Shown piece after piece: positions 21,717-32,801 of a stretch of 64,000 nucleotides of DNA. Every line of letters starts with the position of its first letter. Position 1 is the stretch's first letter. The stretch is from Pictodentalium vernedei. Lineage: Eukaryota > Mollusca > Scaphopoda > Dentaliida > Dentaliidae. The position numbers and the translations under genes are program-made. The notes below the pieces were generated by a model. That model was not told the DNA's origin. It made no database searches and worked only from the letters and a program-made list of their open reading frames with translations. The stretch covers positions 20,872,520-20,936,519 of the forward strand of contig CM062289.1 of the NCBI GenBank assembly GCA_031216915.1, in the 5' to 3' direction.

Positions 21717-22267
21717 ACGGAAGGCTTTATTTATCACTGATTAATATGAACACAAAATATCAAATGTTTTAAAGTGAACAAAACGGACGAGTCATATGAT
21801 AAAGCAATTTTTTCAAGATCTCTGATAGCCGCAACATTCTATCGGCCGAAACTCGTACGACACCTTCAACAGTGTCCCACACAAGCCTCAGCCAAATCAT
21901 CTTCTGACATAGCTCCCAGATACACTTTTCGTCAGAAAATAAGAACCCCAATTCAGTTAACTCCCTCTTAACTTGGCAACTAATCATTTTTGCCGTCTTT
22001 AGATTTTGAACCGCACAAATGCCATCATCTAGAAATAAAACAACACAAATGTTGTTACCCCTCCAAAACTTAACAACTTCTCTCAACACCTTCGTGAAAA
22101 CAAAACCTGCTGTTGATATTCCAAAAGGTAAAACACAAAATACGAAAAAACAAGATATTTACGATCTGGAGGAAAACTTTCACTGTGGTGATAAGCTGCT
22201 TTAAAATCAAATATAAACAAAAAATCACTAATATCAATAAACTGACTCAAAATAGTAGCATCTTCAT

Positions 22268-22493
22268 CAAGCCAGAAAATAAGCAAAATGAGGTCCCCCA
22301 GAGGGTGAATTCAGTGATGCTACCCTGCACAGTGATGCTACCCTCTGTGAACCTCAATCCGAATCAGGGCCTCAAAACTAAACAGAAGGAGGTACCCAGA
22401 GGATAAATTGGCCCACTGTATGGGACAGCATCATCAAATTCACCCTCTGGGGACCTCATTCTGCAAATGTTAGACTGCTTATTTTCAGGCCTG
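22268..22493. mobile_element. hAT-type MITE
   Basis: Ends CAAGCCAGAAAATAAGCA and CAGGCCTGAAAATAAGCA (inverted) are flanked by ATCTTCAT (22260-22267) and CTCTTCAT (22494-22501), an 8-bp duplication with one change, the hallmark of hAT transposons. A second inverted pair (GAGGTCCCCAGAGGGTGAATT) lies inside. It encodes nothing and interrupts the RT frame. Confidence 0.75.
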
Positions 22494-22605
22494 CTCTTCA
22501 TACTTGAATTTGAATTTATACAAGTATGGATGGATATGTCTACAATCGAGCATAAGCCTGAGTTTTCCATTCCGGCTAAATGCTACCGTTAAGGGATTAA
22601 TTATA

Positions 22606-24172
22606 CTACTCAAAGTTTGCTAAGCACCACATATTTGACACATCGTTGTGAAATTTGCTTGTGACATTTTTGCGATATTTTTGGTGGATATGATTGAGGA
22701 ATGTATGGAGATGGTCCCCAGTGTTTACATTAGCTCTATTGATAGGCCGACGTGTCGTGACAGTCATGAAAAGCATGTACCCCTTCATTTTCATGATGTT
22801 TTCGTGTACTGTCTACATGTACATGACATGTGTAGGGTATTCAATCTTCATTTCAACACAAACCCTTGTGATTGAATATGGCAAATGCAAATGTAAGAAG
22901 ACATTTGTCTGAAGTAGAAATGTGGCGGGCTGTAGGGATGGTGGAGCAAGGGGCTGCCCATCCTCAGGTTGGTGCATCCCTTGGTGTGCACCATACGGTG
23001 ATCACCAGATCCTGGGCAAGATTTCAGCAGTATGGCACACCAGTAAGACGGCATGGTGGAGGCAGAGACAGGGCAACATCTGCAGCTGAAGACCGGTTTT
23101 TGATTATTCAGGCCCCTAGGAACAGCTTTGCAACAGCAACCCAGCTTCGCAGTGACCTTCAGAATTCATCCGGGGTAAATGGTTCGACACAGACTATGCG
23201 GGCAAGGTTGCACGAAGGTGGTCTAAGATCGAGAAGACCATGTATTCGCATTCCACTATCCCAGAACCACCGCCAGTGACGATATGAATGGGCCATGAAC
23301 CACGTTGGATGGAGCAGAGAAGATTGGCGACCTGTCCTTTTTACAGATAAGTCAAGGTACTGCCTTGACAACACAGATAGGTGTTCTAGGGTATGGAGAA
23401 GACCAGGAGAGCGATTCCATGCAGCCAACATTTCTGAGCATGACCGCTATGGTGGAGGGTCAATCATGGTCTGGGGCGGCATCAGAAGGGATGGACATAC
23501 AGAGCTCTGTGTCCTTGAACGTGGTACATTGACTACACAGCGATATACTGATGAGATCCTGGATGTCCACGTCAGATTGTATGCAGGTGTAGTGGGTGAT
23601 AGATTCATTCTGATGGACGCTAATGCCCGCCCTCGTGTTGTCCATGCTGTCCGGGAGTACCGACAGAGGGATGGGATTGAGTGTATGGACTGGCCAGCAA
23701 GATCCCCTGACCTCAATCCAATCGAACATGTCTGGAATGAGTTGAAGCTTCCAATTTTAGCCCGTCCAGTCCAGCCAAGAAGTGTCCAGGAGCTTGGTGC
23801 CATGCTTGTCCAAGAATGGAACAACATCCCACAAAGGACCACCAGGAACCTGATTGGGAGCATGAGAAGGCGTTGTCAAGCTGTACATAACATTAATGGG
23901 TCTCTTACTCGATATTGAACCTATACCAGTTCGCTCCGTCAACCTTTTGGCAAATTGAAAAGTTTCCTCTTTTACCAATAATATCCATTTTCCATGGTTA
24001 TCGTATTCAAAAGCTAAAAACTAATGCCAAACACAATAAAATCTTAATTTCTGTACTTAAATCATTAAAGATATAATTAAATAAAAAATATATACACTTT
24101 CCATCACAATATTTCAACTAAAACGTAAAACAGGTAGTTGGATATACTTGATGTTTTGCAAACTTTGAGTAG
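22606..24172 (+). mobile_element. Tc1/mariner DNA transposon with TA duplication
   Basis: TIR CTACTCAAAGTTTGC at both ends, TA at 22604-22605 and 24173-24174, length 1567 bp. The plus-strand transposase occupies 22872-23918. It sits in the RT of the minus-strand DIRS-like element. A truncated relative lies at 48193-48920, in the gag of Gypsy copy A. Confidence 0.9.
22872..23918 (+). pseudogene. Tc1-family DD34E transposase, inactivated
   Basis: The first frame (22872-23280) carries the N-terminal helix-turn-helix DNA-binding part (HLSEVEMWRAVGMVEQGA ... GVHHTVITRSWARFQ). It ends at a TGA (23278-23280) where relatives have Arg (CGA to TGA would explain it). The same frame goes on at 23281-23918 with the catalytic domain: Asp in LFTDKSRY, then ILMDANARPR, then PDLNPIEHVWNEL. 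Counting 34 residues back from the Glu puts Ala at the second catalytic Asp position (DN in the sister copy at 48.8 kb). One catalytic residue is therefore lost as well as the frame. Confidence 0.9.
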
Positions 24173-24539
24173 TATATGGACGGAGGCTCAATGACCTCAT
24201 CAATGCAGCTTTGCTTCAGCAATTTTTCTATTTCACAACAAACAAACCCCGAATTGTCCAAAGCCGATCTGTTATTAAATAGAAAAACTGATGGCGGAAT
24301 ATTAAGAAATGGAATTTTGTATCCATTGTCTATAATATCTAACACACTAGAACTGGATATAAGTTTTTCCCAAAATGAAATTCTTTTTCGCAATCGACCC
24401 ACTGGCGAAAATTGCCCGGACACTGCCCCCCGTGACGTATCAATTTAATTTGTAAAACTATTTTCATGATTGCCGTCAGAGTTTTCACACGGACTTGAAC
24501 TTTGATCAAGCTCGACCTCAATCTTATCCACCTCCAAAC

Positions 24540-25281
24540 TTAGCTCAGCCGAAACAGATGAGTTCGTATTCTCGCTAAGTTATAAATAAAATTATGAATA
24601 AATTTATCGGTACTTAACTTGAATTGTTTCTGATTGTAGACAGGGCATTCACCCCTCCAGTGTCCGGCAGCACCACAAGAAAAACATTTCCCTGGCTTGT
24701 GTGTTGGTTCCTGCCTACTAGAAATGGTTGATTCAGAAATTTGGTATGGCACGGTTCTCGTTACTTTTCTGTACATCTTCAAATGTTCCACTTTAACTTT
24801 TCTTGATGCACGAGCTTCAGCCCTCCACATATTTTTCTCGTCATCGGAATCGTCTTCTAACGGATTCGCTAAATATTCTTCAACAACTTTCCATCCCTGT
24901 CCAGACGAATCCGCGATTTTGATTATTTTTTGTCTTTTCTGAATTAAACTAAAACCTTTTTGAACAAAGTCCTTGGCTTTGGTAACTTCGTTCATTGTAA
25001 TCTTCTCAGCCGATAAGCTTGCGTGTACCTTATGTAATGTTAACAAAACTTTGTTGTTGTGTTTATACTGGTCTTCACAGTCTTTCCTATTAAACTTGTA
25101 AGAATCTCCGATCTTTTGCTGAATACAAGCCAATTACGAGGTTAAGATTTGTTGAATTTATACTCTCCTTAAAACTTTCAAGATTGCTATCCAGTAAAAA
25201 CTTCATATTGTCCAATACAACATTTTGTGAATCCGAAACGGCTTTAGCAACTTTATTTTTTATCAGTTTTTGAGTGTCCAT
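24540..25281 (-). pseudogene. Gag-like ORF of the DIRS-like element with a zinc knuckle
   Basis: Begins at 25281 (MDTQKLIKNKVAKAVSDSQN), directly inside the A1 repeat, and is cut by a frame change near 25110; the second frame runs 25133-24540. It is lysine-rich and mostly helical by composition, has an acidic patch (LEDDSDDEKN) and ends in a CX2CX4HX4C knuckle (CFSCGAAGHWRGEC). This fits the RNA-binding gag of Ngaro/DIRS elements. The first 63 residues and the rest would be one protein without the frame change. Confidence 0.75.
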
Positions 25282-25284
25282 TAT

Positions 25285-25492
25285 TTAAGTTTTTGTGTGC
25301 TGTAGCCAGCGAGGTCAGGCTGGAATTGAAACCACTGTTCAACCACTGTTCACTTCAGAACCGACCAAAACGTAAAGAATATTCTTCAGTTTCATTGGCC
25401 AACCCAACATAAACACCTCCTCTTTCGGACAAAAAGTACCGTTAAGACAAAACCTTTCTGCTATTTTCCACGAACCGCGGAAATGTAAAAGT
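25285..25492 (-). repeat. A1 repeat of the DIRS-like element
   Basis: TTAAGTTTTTGTGTGCTGTA to GTAAAAGT; second copy at 18309-18505 in the same orientation. It has an 11-bp internal duplication absent from A2. The gag ATG lies 4 bases inside its inner end. Confidence 0.7.
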
Positions 25493-26046
25493 ATATATAG
25501 TGTGCAACAGTTACATCAGTTAAACCTTACCAAATTTAGTATACAGCAACGAACATACAAAGGTTTAATGATAGTAATTCCACATATTATATAATAAATT
25601 GCTTCCTTTTTGTGGCCATGGAATTTTGATGAAGAAAAAGGGAGTGAAAATATATTTCTCCCCACACTGCATGTGTAACATACGTCTGTCCAGGGTGAGA
25701 TAGCAGGGAGAGACAGATGTATCCCACCCCACCCACGTGACGTTATACATTTATAACGTTATTATGACGCTAGGCATAGTTTTTGGCTACCAACTAATTC
25801 ATATTGACGTCATCAGAATGCCGTGTGTTCAAAGTTTGATGCTCTAAAACTCTTTAAACCCCAAGATGCCACCGTTCCTAATTGATTTCGTGGTATATAC
25901 CTTTGGTATACACATAACTTTTGCATGGTCGTTCCGATGGTGTCATTAGTTTTTCAAAACAACGAATACCAAATGAGTTGATAATATCAGCACCTGACCC
26001 CCGATTACCTCTGGCTAACGTAACCGCTGTATGGTGGGGGGAGGAA
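25493..26046. other. No gene seen
   Basis: Flank of the DIRS-like element. Weak inverted words around 25640-25740 (TCTCCC/GGGAGA) did not resolve into an element with defined ends. Confidence 0.45.
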
Positions 26047-26205
26047 AATAATCCTTGACGGGTACGGATGTGGGATGGGAAAATCTCACCCTCGGGACAA
26101 GATATTTGGTCCAGACACTCGGCAAGCCTCGTGTCTGGCCCAAATATCTTGCCCTCGGGTGAGATTTTCCCATCCCACACCCGTACCCATCAGGGATTAT
26201 AATAT
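26047..26205. mobile_element. Hairpin MITE, family not recognised
   Basis: Arms of about 70 bp (ATAATCCTTGACGGGTACGG ... GGGATGGGAAAATCTCACCC ... AAGATATTTGG) pair almost throughout, centre near 26125 (GACACTCGGCAAGCCTCGTGTC). Target duplication not clear. Confidence 0.7.
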
Positions 26206-27051
26206 TCTCTTGCTTGTGTTATCATTTCAGGTTTTTTGGTCTTGTTTATTTCAGAACTATGTACTCAAACAGTATTTCGGATATTGGAGATGCATTCCAT
26301 GGATTGTACAGCTTACGGATACTGTGAGTTTTTATCAAATAATCTATTTTTGTTCAAGTGGAGAATAAAATTTATTAGTTTCTTCAAATAAATTGGATAT
26401 TGTCTATAGATATATTGTTGACACAGGCTCCAGATTCTGGGTTCAGTAACTTCAAGAACTTGTCGCGTATAGCACAACAAAGACCAGCTTCAAATTATCT
26501 ATTATCTTAATTAAGCTAAGCAAGTCATTATTTATAATAATTCGCGACTAAACTGTCATTGTCTCTGGTATAAAATGTACAATTTACCAACAACAAAGTT
26601 CGTACCTTAAACACAGTGGCGGCATCCAGGTTTCTTTGAGACAACTTGTCTAAGCAGTCAGAAATTGGTGCTAATATACACCAAATATCTGATGCAATAC
26701 TTGGGGTACGTGACGACCGTCAGCAGTTTCTACCTGACCTCAGGGAAACTAAGGGAAAGTCCCCTGACGTGGCGGCCGCCATTTTGTAGACTCTTATACT
26801 CCTAGGCAGACTGTCGGTCAGTCTGCATGCAGTCCACGGCTCTCAAAACATATTCCACCGGGCGACAGTTAACCGGCGGAATGTCCCGGTGACTGGTGCT
26901 AAATGCAGCGCAGAATCCTCATTTCAATGGGGAGTTTCACCAGATACAAGTTATGATTTGTTAGACAGTTCGAACACCAACATCCCAGTAATACTGCCGA
27001 ATGTTATTGTCCCATCTGTCAACAAATCCTAAACTGTTACTGCTTGTTGAC
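26206..27051 (-). repeat. Inner part of the 3' LTR of Gypsy copy A and flank
   Basis: 27051 back to an undetermined point is the continuation of the LTR that starts at 34209; the LINE lies between them. The minus strand has a TATA-like GAGTATAAGAG near 26800. The LTR end could not be fixed because no second LTR of copy A is seen, so part of this stretch may be unrelated flank. No gene. Confidence 0.5.
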
Positions 27052-27111
27052 CTAGGAGGGTTGACCATTCCCTACTAGGCGGGTCCTCAGGTGGCGGATA
27101 GAGGACGGCCT

Positions 27112-27164
27112 GCTCAGTTGGGCAGGTTTGCTTGTTTTTAATTGGCAGGTTTGCCCAACTGAGC
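27112..27164. repeat. Hairpin in the LINE 5' UTR
   Basis: GCTCAGTTGGGCA (27112-27124) and TGCCCAACTGAGC (27152-27164) are perfect 13-bp complements around a T-rich loop. It sits about 60 bases into the element, so it would form a stem-loop near the 5' end of the LINE RNA. Confidence 0.6.
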
Positions 27165-27857
27165 TGGTTTGCTGCGAAATGTAGAAAATACGCAGCCCCG
27201 GACCAAAATGGTCAATCCTGCTAATTCCATCTTGCAGGCACCTTGTTCTCCCGTGAGGTGCATTCCGAAGGCCCAGAAAGAAGGAATCCTGGCAGTTGAG
27301 GAGTAGTGGCCCCGGTTAGGGCAGTCTCCGGGATGGAGCCCTGGTCTCCGTTTCGGAGATAATGTTCAACACACTGCTTTGGCCCCAGTTTCGGGAGTAG
27401 AAGGGTGGTCGGATGGTCCGTTCTGGCCAATCGGGAGCCCCCACCCCAAAAAGTACTGGGTGTTACGTCGGGGGGCATTTGGTGGTCATTCAATCAATCA
27501 TTTCTTTTATTCACATAACATAATTGTCATTGTGTACTGTTTTTAAACACTTTATATTTTAATAACCACTTAGTTTTACTGCACTGTCTGTTTCGGTTTT
27601 GCATGGCAACCTTTTATTACGGTGTTTTATACAGTGATTGATTGGATGGCCGCCATCTGAAGACCTGGCACTTCCACACACGGGCCAATCAGTCAGTGGT
27701 ATGCCTCGGCATCAACACTGACTGAGTATACTGCCTCATACCAGGTAGTGGGAATACCGGCAACCCCGTGGGGTTTACTGCATGGCAGTAACCCTACCCC
27801 TTGTTGGACTCCCATGGTGGGTGGGAGCCGGAGCAGTGAACGACTTAAAAATCAAAT

Positions 27858-29263
27858 ATGGATTCCACAAATAAAAAACAAAAACGAGGTCAGGAACTAC
27901 TTTCTACTGACTCGGATTCTGACTCAGATTTTGAACCTACGACACATACTTGGCCAAAATTCATTATAATGCATGCAGCTGACGAAAATAAAAGACTATC
28001 AGATATGAACCCATTTCTAATAGAAAAATCAATTAAAAGGATTGCTGGAACAGTTAAAGATGCCAAGAAATTAAAATCTGGCGCTTTACTGATAGAATGT
28101 CGAAGGGAAGCTCAAGTGACAAATTTACTAAAAACACAAAAACTAGCAGATATTGAGGTGAATACTTTTCCACATAAAATATTAAACAGAAGCAGAGGTG
28201 TAATAAGAACCAGAGAATTAAATGGCATTGATGTAATGGAAATAAAAAAGGAATTAGAACCCCAAGGAGTGACTGATGTTAAAAATATACAGATTAAAAA
28301 GGATAACACAATAATTAAAACAAATACTTACATTTTGACATTCAATTCTACTCAACCGCCAAAAGCTATTAAAGTTGGATATATAACATCAAAGTGGATT
28401 TGTATATTCCAAATCCACTTCGATGCTTCAAATGTCAGAAATATGGACATGGACAGAACAACTGTAGAGGTCAACAAATATGTTTCCGATGTGGGCCGCA
28501 ACATCAAGAGCCATGCAGCAATCCCATCAAGTGTGTTAACTGTCAGGGCAATCACATGTCATCGTCCAAAGTTTGCCCTGTCTGGAAACGGGAGAAAACT
28601 ATTCAAAAAGTCAAATGTGAAAAACAAATAAGTTTTAAAGAAGCCAGGGAAATCGTGTCATCAATGCCAGGTATGTGTGCATCATCACCATCATATGCCA
28701 CAAAATTATCTAAAAAATTACCAACTCAATCAGTAGCATGCCAAACACAATACACATGGCTCAAAGGTACAATACCATCTTCAGTACAGTCATTTACAAT
28801 AGATCAATCAGAACCACCATCCATTCAAAAGAATATAGCTGCCCAAGCAACAGAAAAAATAACAAAAGACAAAAAGGAACAACACCCTAAACATCCACCT
28901 CAAACAGAACAAAATAAAGAACCAAAACATAAACCTGAAAAGAATAAGTCAAATAAACCAATCCAAGACATACAACATAGCTCTCAACAAAATCTGAGTC
29001 AGAGAAGGAAACAGTCACAACAAGACAAGAATAAAGAAAAGGAAAAGCAGAAACTAGAATCCAATAGAATTGGATTCACAAGCAACATGTTTGAAGGCAT
29101 TGAGGCAATGGCAGTCGATGAGTGCATTGATGACACGTTCTCAAACAAACCACCCCTGAGTTCGTCTCAGGGAAAATCCCCACGTAAAACATCACCTAGA
29201 AGAAGCACTGGGGCAATTTCGCCCATACGTTCGCCTTCTAATTCACCACTCAAACATGGATAA
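27858..29263 (+). pseudogene. LINE ORF1 (gag-like, three zinc knuckles)
   Basis: Starts MDSTNKKQKRGQELL with a serine/aspartate tract. An RRM-like middle (LKSGALLIECRREAQVTNLL) follows, then a frameshift at about 28390; the second frame (28394-29263) carries three knuckles: CFKCQKYGHGQNNC, CFRCGPQHQEPC and CVNCQGNHMSSSKVC. A long K/Q/P-rich tail follows, ending in RS/SP repeats. This is the usual layout of I-group ORF1, an RNA-binding chaperone. The frameshift is the only clear lesion. It overlaps ORF2 by 8 bases. Confidence 0.85.
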
Positions 29264-30055
29264 TACATCCAAACAAAATATTATACAGTGGAATTGTTGG
29301 GGTTTTAGAGCAAATTTTAATGAACTAGGCCGTTTGAGCCAAAAGTATAAACCTGCTGCTTTTTGCCTGCAGGAAACTCTTTTAAAGAAACCCGAGTCTC
29401 AAGATCATTCAGTCTTTAAGCATTGTACTTCGTGTAATGCCTGGGCAGATGAAACTGATCTTCATATTCGTGGAACGTCCGTCTCAGTTAGAAACGACAT
29501 TATTCACAGTTTTGTATCTTTGCAATCAAATTTACAGGCTGTAGCGGTACGCCTAACTGAAGACAAGACAATTACATTATGTTCTGTATACGTTTCACCA
29601 AGTAAAACCCTACAACTGAATGATCTTGAGCTGCTGGTCCAACAGCTCCCAACCCCATACATTTTGTTGGGTGATTTTAATGCACATAGCCCCATTTGGG
29701 GTAATTCCTGCAGTCAAGAGGATGCAAAAGGTAAAACTGTAGAAGAGTTCATGACAAAATATGATCTGTGTTTGTTTAATGATGCTTAAGACACTTATCT
29801 GCACCCCGCATCTGGTTCGTATACATCGATTGATCTTTCAATTGCATGCCCTTCTACCTTCCTCGATTTTTCTTGGAAGGTAGAAGATGACTTGTGCGGG
29901 AGTGACCACTTTCCAATTGTATTGGAAAGTGTAGTTACGACGGGCGATGAGAGAGTGCCCCAGTGGAACTTTAAAAAGGCTGCTGGGGCACTTTTTCGTC
30001 GCTTTGTTCTGAGCGCCTCACACGGGGGAAATTTCAAGATAGTGCTGACCAAATA
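29256..30055 (+). pseudogene. LINE ORF2, apurinic endonuclease domain
   Basis: Starts at 29256 with the ATG inside the ORF1 stop (ATGGATAA). Motifs: IIQWNCWGFRANFNEL, FCLQETLLKK (Glu), YVSPSKTLQLNDLELLV, LLGDFNAHSPIWG (Asp/Asn). A TAA at 29787 cuts it after LFNDA; beyond it the same frame gives TYLHPASGSYTSIDLSIACP and the last active-site motif GSDHFPIVLE. Endonuclease nicks target DNA to prime reverse transcription. Without the stop all catalytic motifs would be present. Confidence 0.85.
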
Positions 30056-31088
30056 GAACATTTTACAAACGAGCTGCTTGACAATGCAAACACAGTCATC
30101 CCTAAAACCTCGACAAATCCAAAACGTTTCACCAAACCATGGTTTGATAATGAATGTAAACAGGCTATAAAGGAACGTAAAAAAACTGAACGGAAATTCA
30201 ACAAATCACCAACCACAAATAATCTGGACAAACTACGTATAAATCGGGCAAAACAAGACGGCTTATCAAACAAAAAAAAAGAAAAGTTCTTGGGAAACTT
30301 ATGTTTCTAAGATTAACCAGAACACGCCCATCACTAAGATTTGGAAAATGATTAAAAAGATTAAGGGAAAAGAAACAAAATTAACTGTACAACACCTGAA
30401 GGAAAACAACACCCTAATTACATCAAAAAAAAAAAAATTCAAACACATTGGCCTCCACATTTTCGAAACATTCGTCGTCGGAAAATTGTAATCCTGAGTT
30501 TGTCAAAATTAAAAAAAAACAGCAAGAAAAACAAAAGATTAAATTTACATCCAATAACTTAGAGGATTACAATGAACCTTTCTCTATGGAAGAGTTGAGT
30601 AACTCATTGCATCGAGCAAAAGATACTGCCACTGGTCCCGATGAAATACACTACAAAATTTTAAAACATTTACCATTCCTCACTGGAACTTTTATTGTCA
30701 ATTTTTAATGAATTTTGGGTGACTGGCCAGTTTCCACCTTCCTGGCGAAATGCTACAATTATTCCCATTCCAAAGCCTGATAAAGATCACAGCAACCGAA
30801 GTAATTACAGGCCTATCGCTTTAACAAGTCGTCTGTATAAAACCACGGACAGGATGATCAATGATCGACTTGTCTGGTTTCTACTTGCGAATGTTCAGTG
30901 TGGTTTCAGAAACCAGAGAAGTACTGTGGAGCGCTTGATAAGACTACAAACATTCATAAGAAATGCCTTTGCCAAAAAAGAACATGTGGTCGCAATTTTC
31001 TTTGACCTGAAAAAGGCATATGGCACAACATGGACGTATGGGATTTTAAAAGATCTTTTTAACATGGGGTTGAGAGGGCGTATGCCCC

Positions 31089-31248
31089 TTTTTATTGAAA
31101 ATTTTTTGAGGGGCCGCCGGTTTCGGGGTCGTGTCGGATCAACGTTATCCGATCCGCATGAACTGGAATTTTTATTGAAAATTTTTTGAGGGACCGCCGG
31201 TTTCGGGTTCGTGTCGGATCAACGTTATCCGATCCGCATGAACTGGAA
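31089..31248 (+). repeat. 80-bp tandem duplication inside the RT
   Basis: 31089-31168 and 31169-31248 are nearly identical (TTTTTATTGAAAATTTTTTG ... GCATGAACTGGAA), with a few substitutions. Eighty is not a multiple of three, so the duplication breaks the frame. Confidence 0.9.
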
Positions 31249-31626
31249 TTGGGGGTTCCTCAGGGTAGTATCTTATCTGTTTCTCTTTTTTCGGTGAAAA
31301 TTAATAGCATCATCGAGACAACTGAGAATATGGTAGATTCTTCGTCGTATGTAGATGATTTTTTAATCTGCTACAGCAGCATAAAAATAAATGCTATAGA
31401 GCGCAAACTTCAGCTGTGCTTAAACAAAATTCAAAAATGGGCCACAGAAAACGGTTTCAAATTTTCAAAGATGAAAACAAATTGTGTTCATTTTTGTAAG
31501 CTTCGGAAACATCACCTCGATCCGGAGTTAAAAATTGATGGGAGTCCTATTAAAATTGTTAAGGAAGTGAAATTCTTAGGTTTGTTGTTTAACTAAAAGT
31601 TAAATGTAAGAGAGCACTGAACCTAC

Positions 31627-32307
31627 CTTCATATTTCAATAAAGGCAAACGGAAACTGAATATTTTACATTGCAGAATTAGGTGTGGCTGTAGTGATCTT
31701 AATGTCGATAAATTCCAAAATCATATTTTAGAATTAGCACTCTGTCTATGTGGGGAAGGTAACGAAGATGCCGAACACTATTTTTTCTATTGCCAGCGGT
31801 TTAGCTTCCCTAGGTTTCAGCTAATGCGTGACCTGGAAAGCTTTCATATTATTTCTATGGATACCCTTCTATTTGGTAGCATGGAGTTGCCAAGCGAGGT
31901 TAATGCATGCCTATTCAAGTATGTACAAAAATATATCAACGCCACTAAAAGATTTGAGTGACAGTTGGCAGTAGTGTCTTGACTTGATTTATGTGTTTTT
32001 GTGCTGGTAAAGATGCTGATGACGATGCTGGTGGTGGCGCATGGACATAACAGACAACACCTTTTCACAACTTCTTTTCTTTTTTTTCCTTTCTTTCTGG
32101 CTCTTTTTCACTGTTTTCTTTTTCTTGTATTCAATTCCACAACTTGTTTTTCTATTACTGTTAAAACTGAATTTCACAGTTGCTGTCGTGTAATTAACAT
32201 GTTTTGTTGAACCATATGTTTAAGGAGAGGAGTGTTATTAAGTGGTAAGCACTTGTTCTCCAATCTTTTTTGTACTTTTTTCAACAAATAAAATATGTTT
32301 AAACTAA
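31627..32307 (+). mobile_element. 5'-truncated LINE fragment nested in the LINE
   Basis: Flanked by ACTGAACCTAC (31616-31626 and 32308-32318). Its coding part is only the C-terminal zinc-finger region of a LINE polyprotein (CLCGEGNEDAEHYFFYCQRF), followed by a 3' UTR with a pyrimidine-rich stretch (32080-32150) and an AATAAAATATG end. It differs from the host LINE, whose own C-terminal finger is at 33510-33570. Confidence 0.8.
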
Positions 32308-32801
32308 ACTGAACCTACTGGAGGTCGTTTGTAGCACTGATTGGGGTGCTGACCAAAAAACTTTGCTCCATCTGTACAGATCACTTGTTTGATCAAAATT
32401 AGAGTACAGTTCCATAGTTTACGGTTCTGCAAGGAAGTCATACCTAAAACCACTTGATGCTGTTCACAATAGTGGTATTAGAATTAGTCTAGGGGCTCTT
32501 CGAACTTCTCCAATAGATTCAATGCTTGTTGAAGCAGAGGAGCCTTCTCTTGAGAAGCGCAGAATTAAATTGTCTCTCCAGTATGTATCTAAACTTTTGG
32601 CCAATCCTTCAAATCCTGCTTATAATTGTGTTTCAGACCCTCAAAATATTGATTTCTTTAACCGCCACCAGAAACATATTCCCCCATTGGGAATTAGAAT
32701 TAAACCCCACATGGAGTCTACCAAAATTAATTCTGATTCTATAAAAGAAAACCGTAAATCACATATTCCTCCTTGACATTTTAAAAAAACCTACAGTTAT
32801 T

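Larger units (their letters stand above)
21769..24423 (-). pseudogene. Reverse transcriptase of the DIRS-like element, interrupted
   Basis: The start is at 24423-24175 (FWEKLISSSSVLDIIDNGYK ... EKLLKQSCIDEVIEPPSIY). The Tc1 transposon at 22606-24172 follows, then a short piece at 22603-22502 (NPLTVAFSRNGKLRLMLDCR), then the hAT MITE at 22268-22493, then 22267-21769 with FIFDFKAAYHH and the catalytic box FLDDGICAV. The aspartates of the FLDDG motif are intact. Both junctions fit simple insertions with target duplications. Homology to RT of DIRS/Ngaro elements is judged from these motifs. Confidence 0.8.
17881..25492 (-). mobile_element. DIRS/Ngaro-like tyrosine-recombinase retrotransposon with split direct repeats
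   Basis: Minus-strand order: repeat A1 (25492-25285), gag, RT/RNase H, tyrosine recombinase, repeat B1 (18548-18504), A2 (18505-18309), B2 (17929-17881). Both repeat pairs are in the same orientation, the split-direct-repeat plan of Ngaro/PAT-type elements rather than the inverted repeats of DIRS1. In intact relatives B2 follows A2 directly; here 379 bp of unexplained sequence separates them. The coding part is cut by a Tc1 transposon, a hAT MITE and at least two TTAA MITEs. Such elements integrate through the recombinase and make no target duplication; none is seen. Confidence 0.8.
30448..32776 (+). pseudogene. LINE ORF2, reverse transcriptase and connection
   Basis: Segments in changing frames: 30448-30708 (AKDTATGPDEIHYKILKHL), 30695-31189 (WRNATIIPIPKPDKDHSNRS, YRPIALTS, CGFRNQRSTVERLI, FFDLKKAYGTTW) and 31186-31596 (ELGVPQGSILSV, catalytic SSYVDDFLICY, KFLGLLF). 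Lesions: frame change near 30700, an 80-bp tandem duplication (31089-31248) and a nested LINE at 31627-32307. After that the thumb/connection continues at 32319-32776 (LEYSSIVYGSARKSYLKPLD, LEKRRIKLSLQYVSKLL) with one stop. The catalytic Asp pair is kept as YVDD. Confidence 0.85.
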
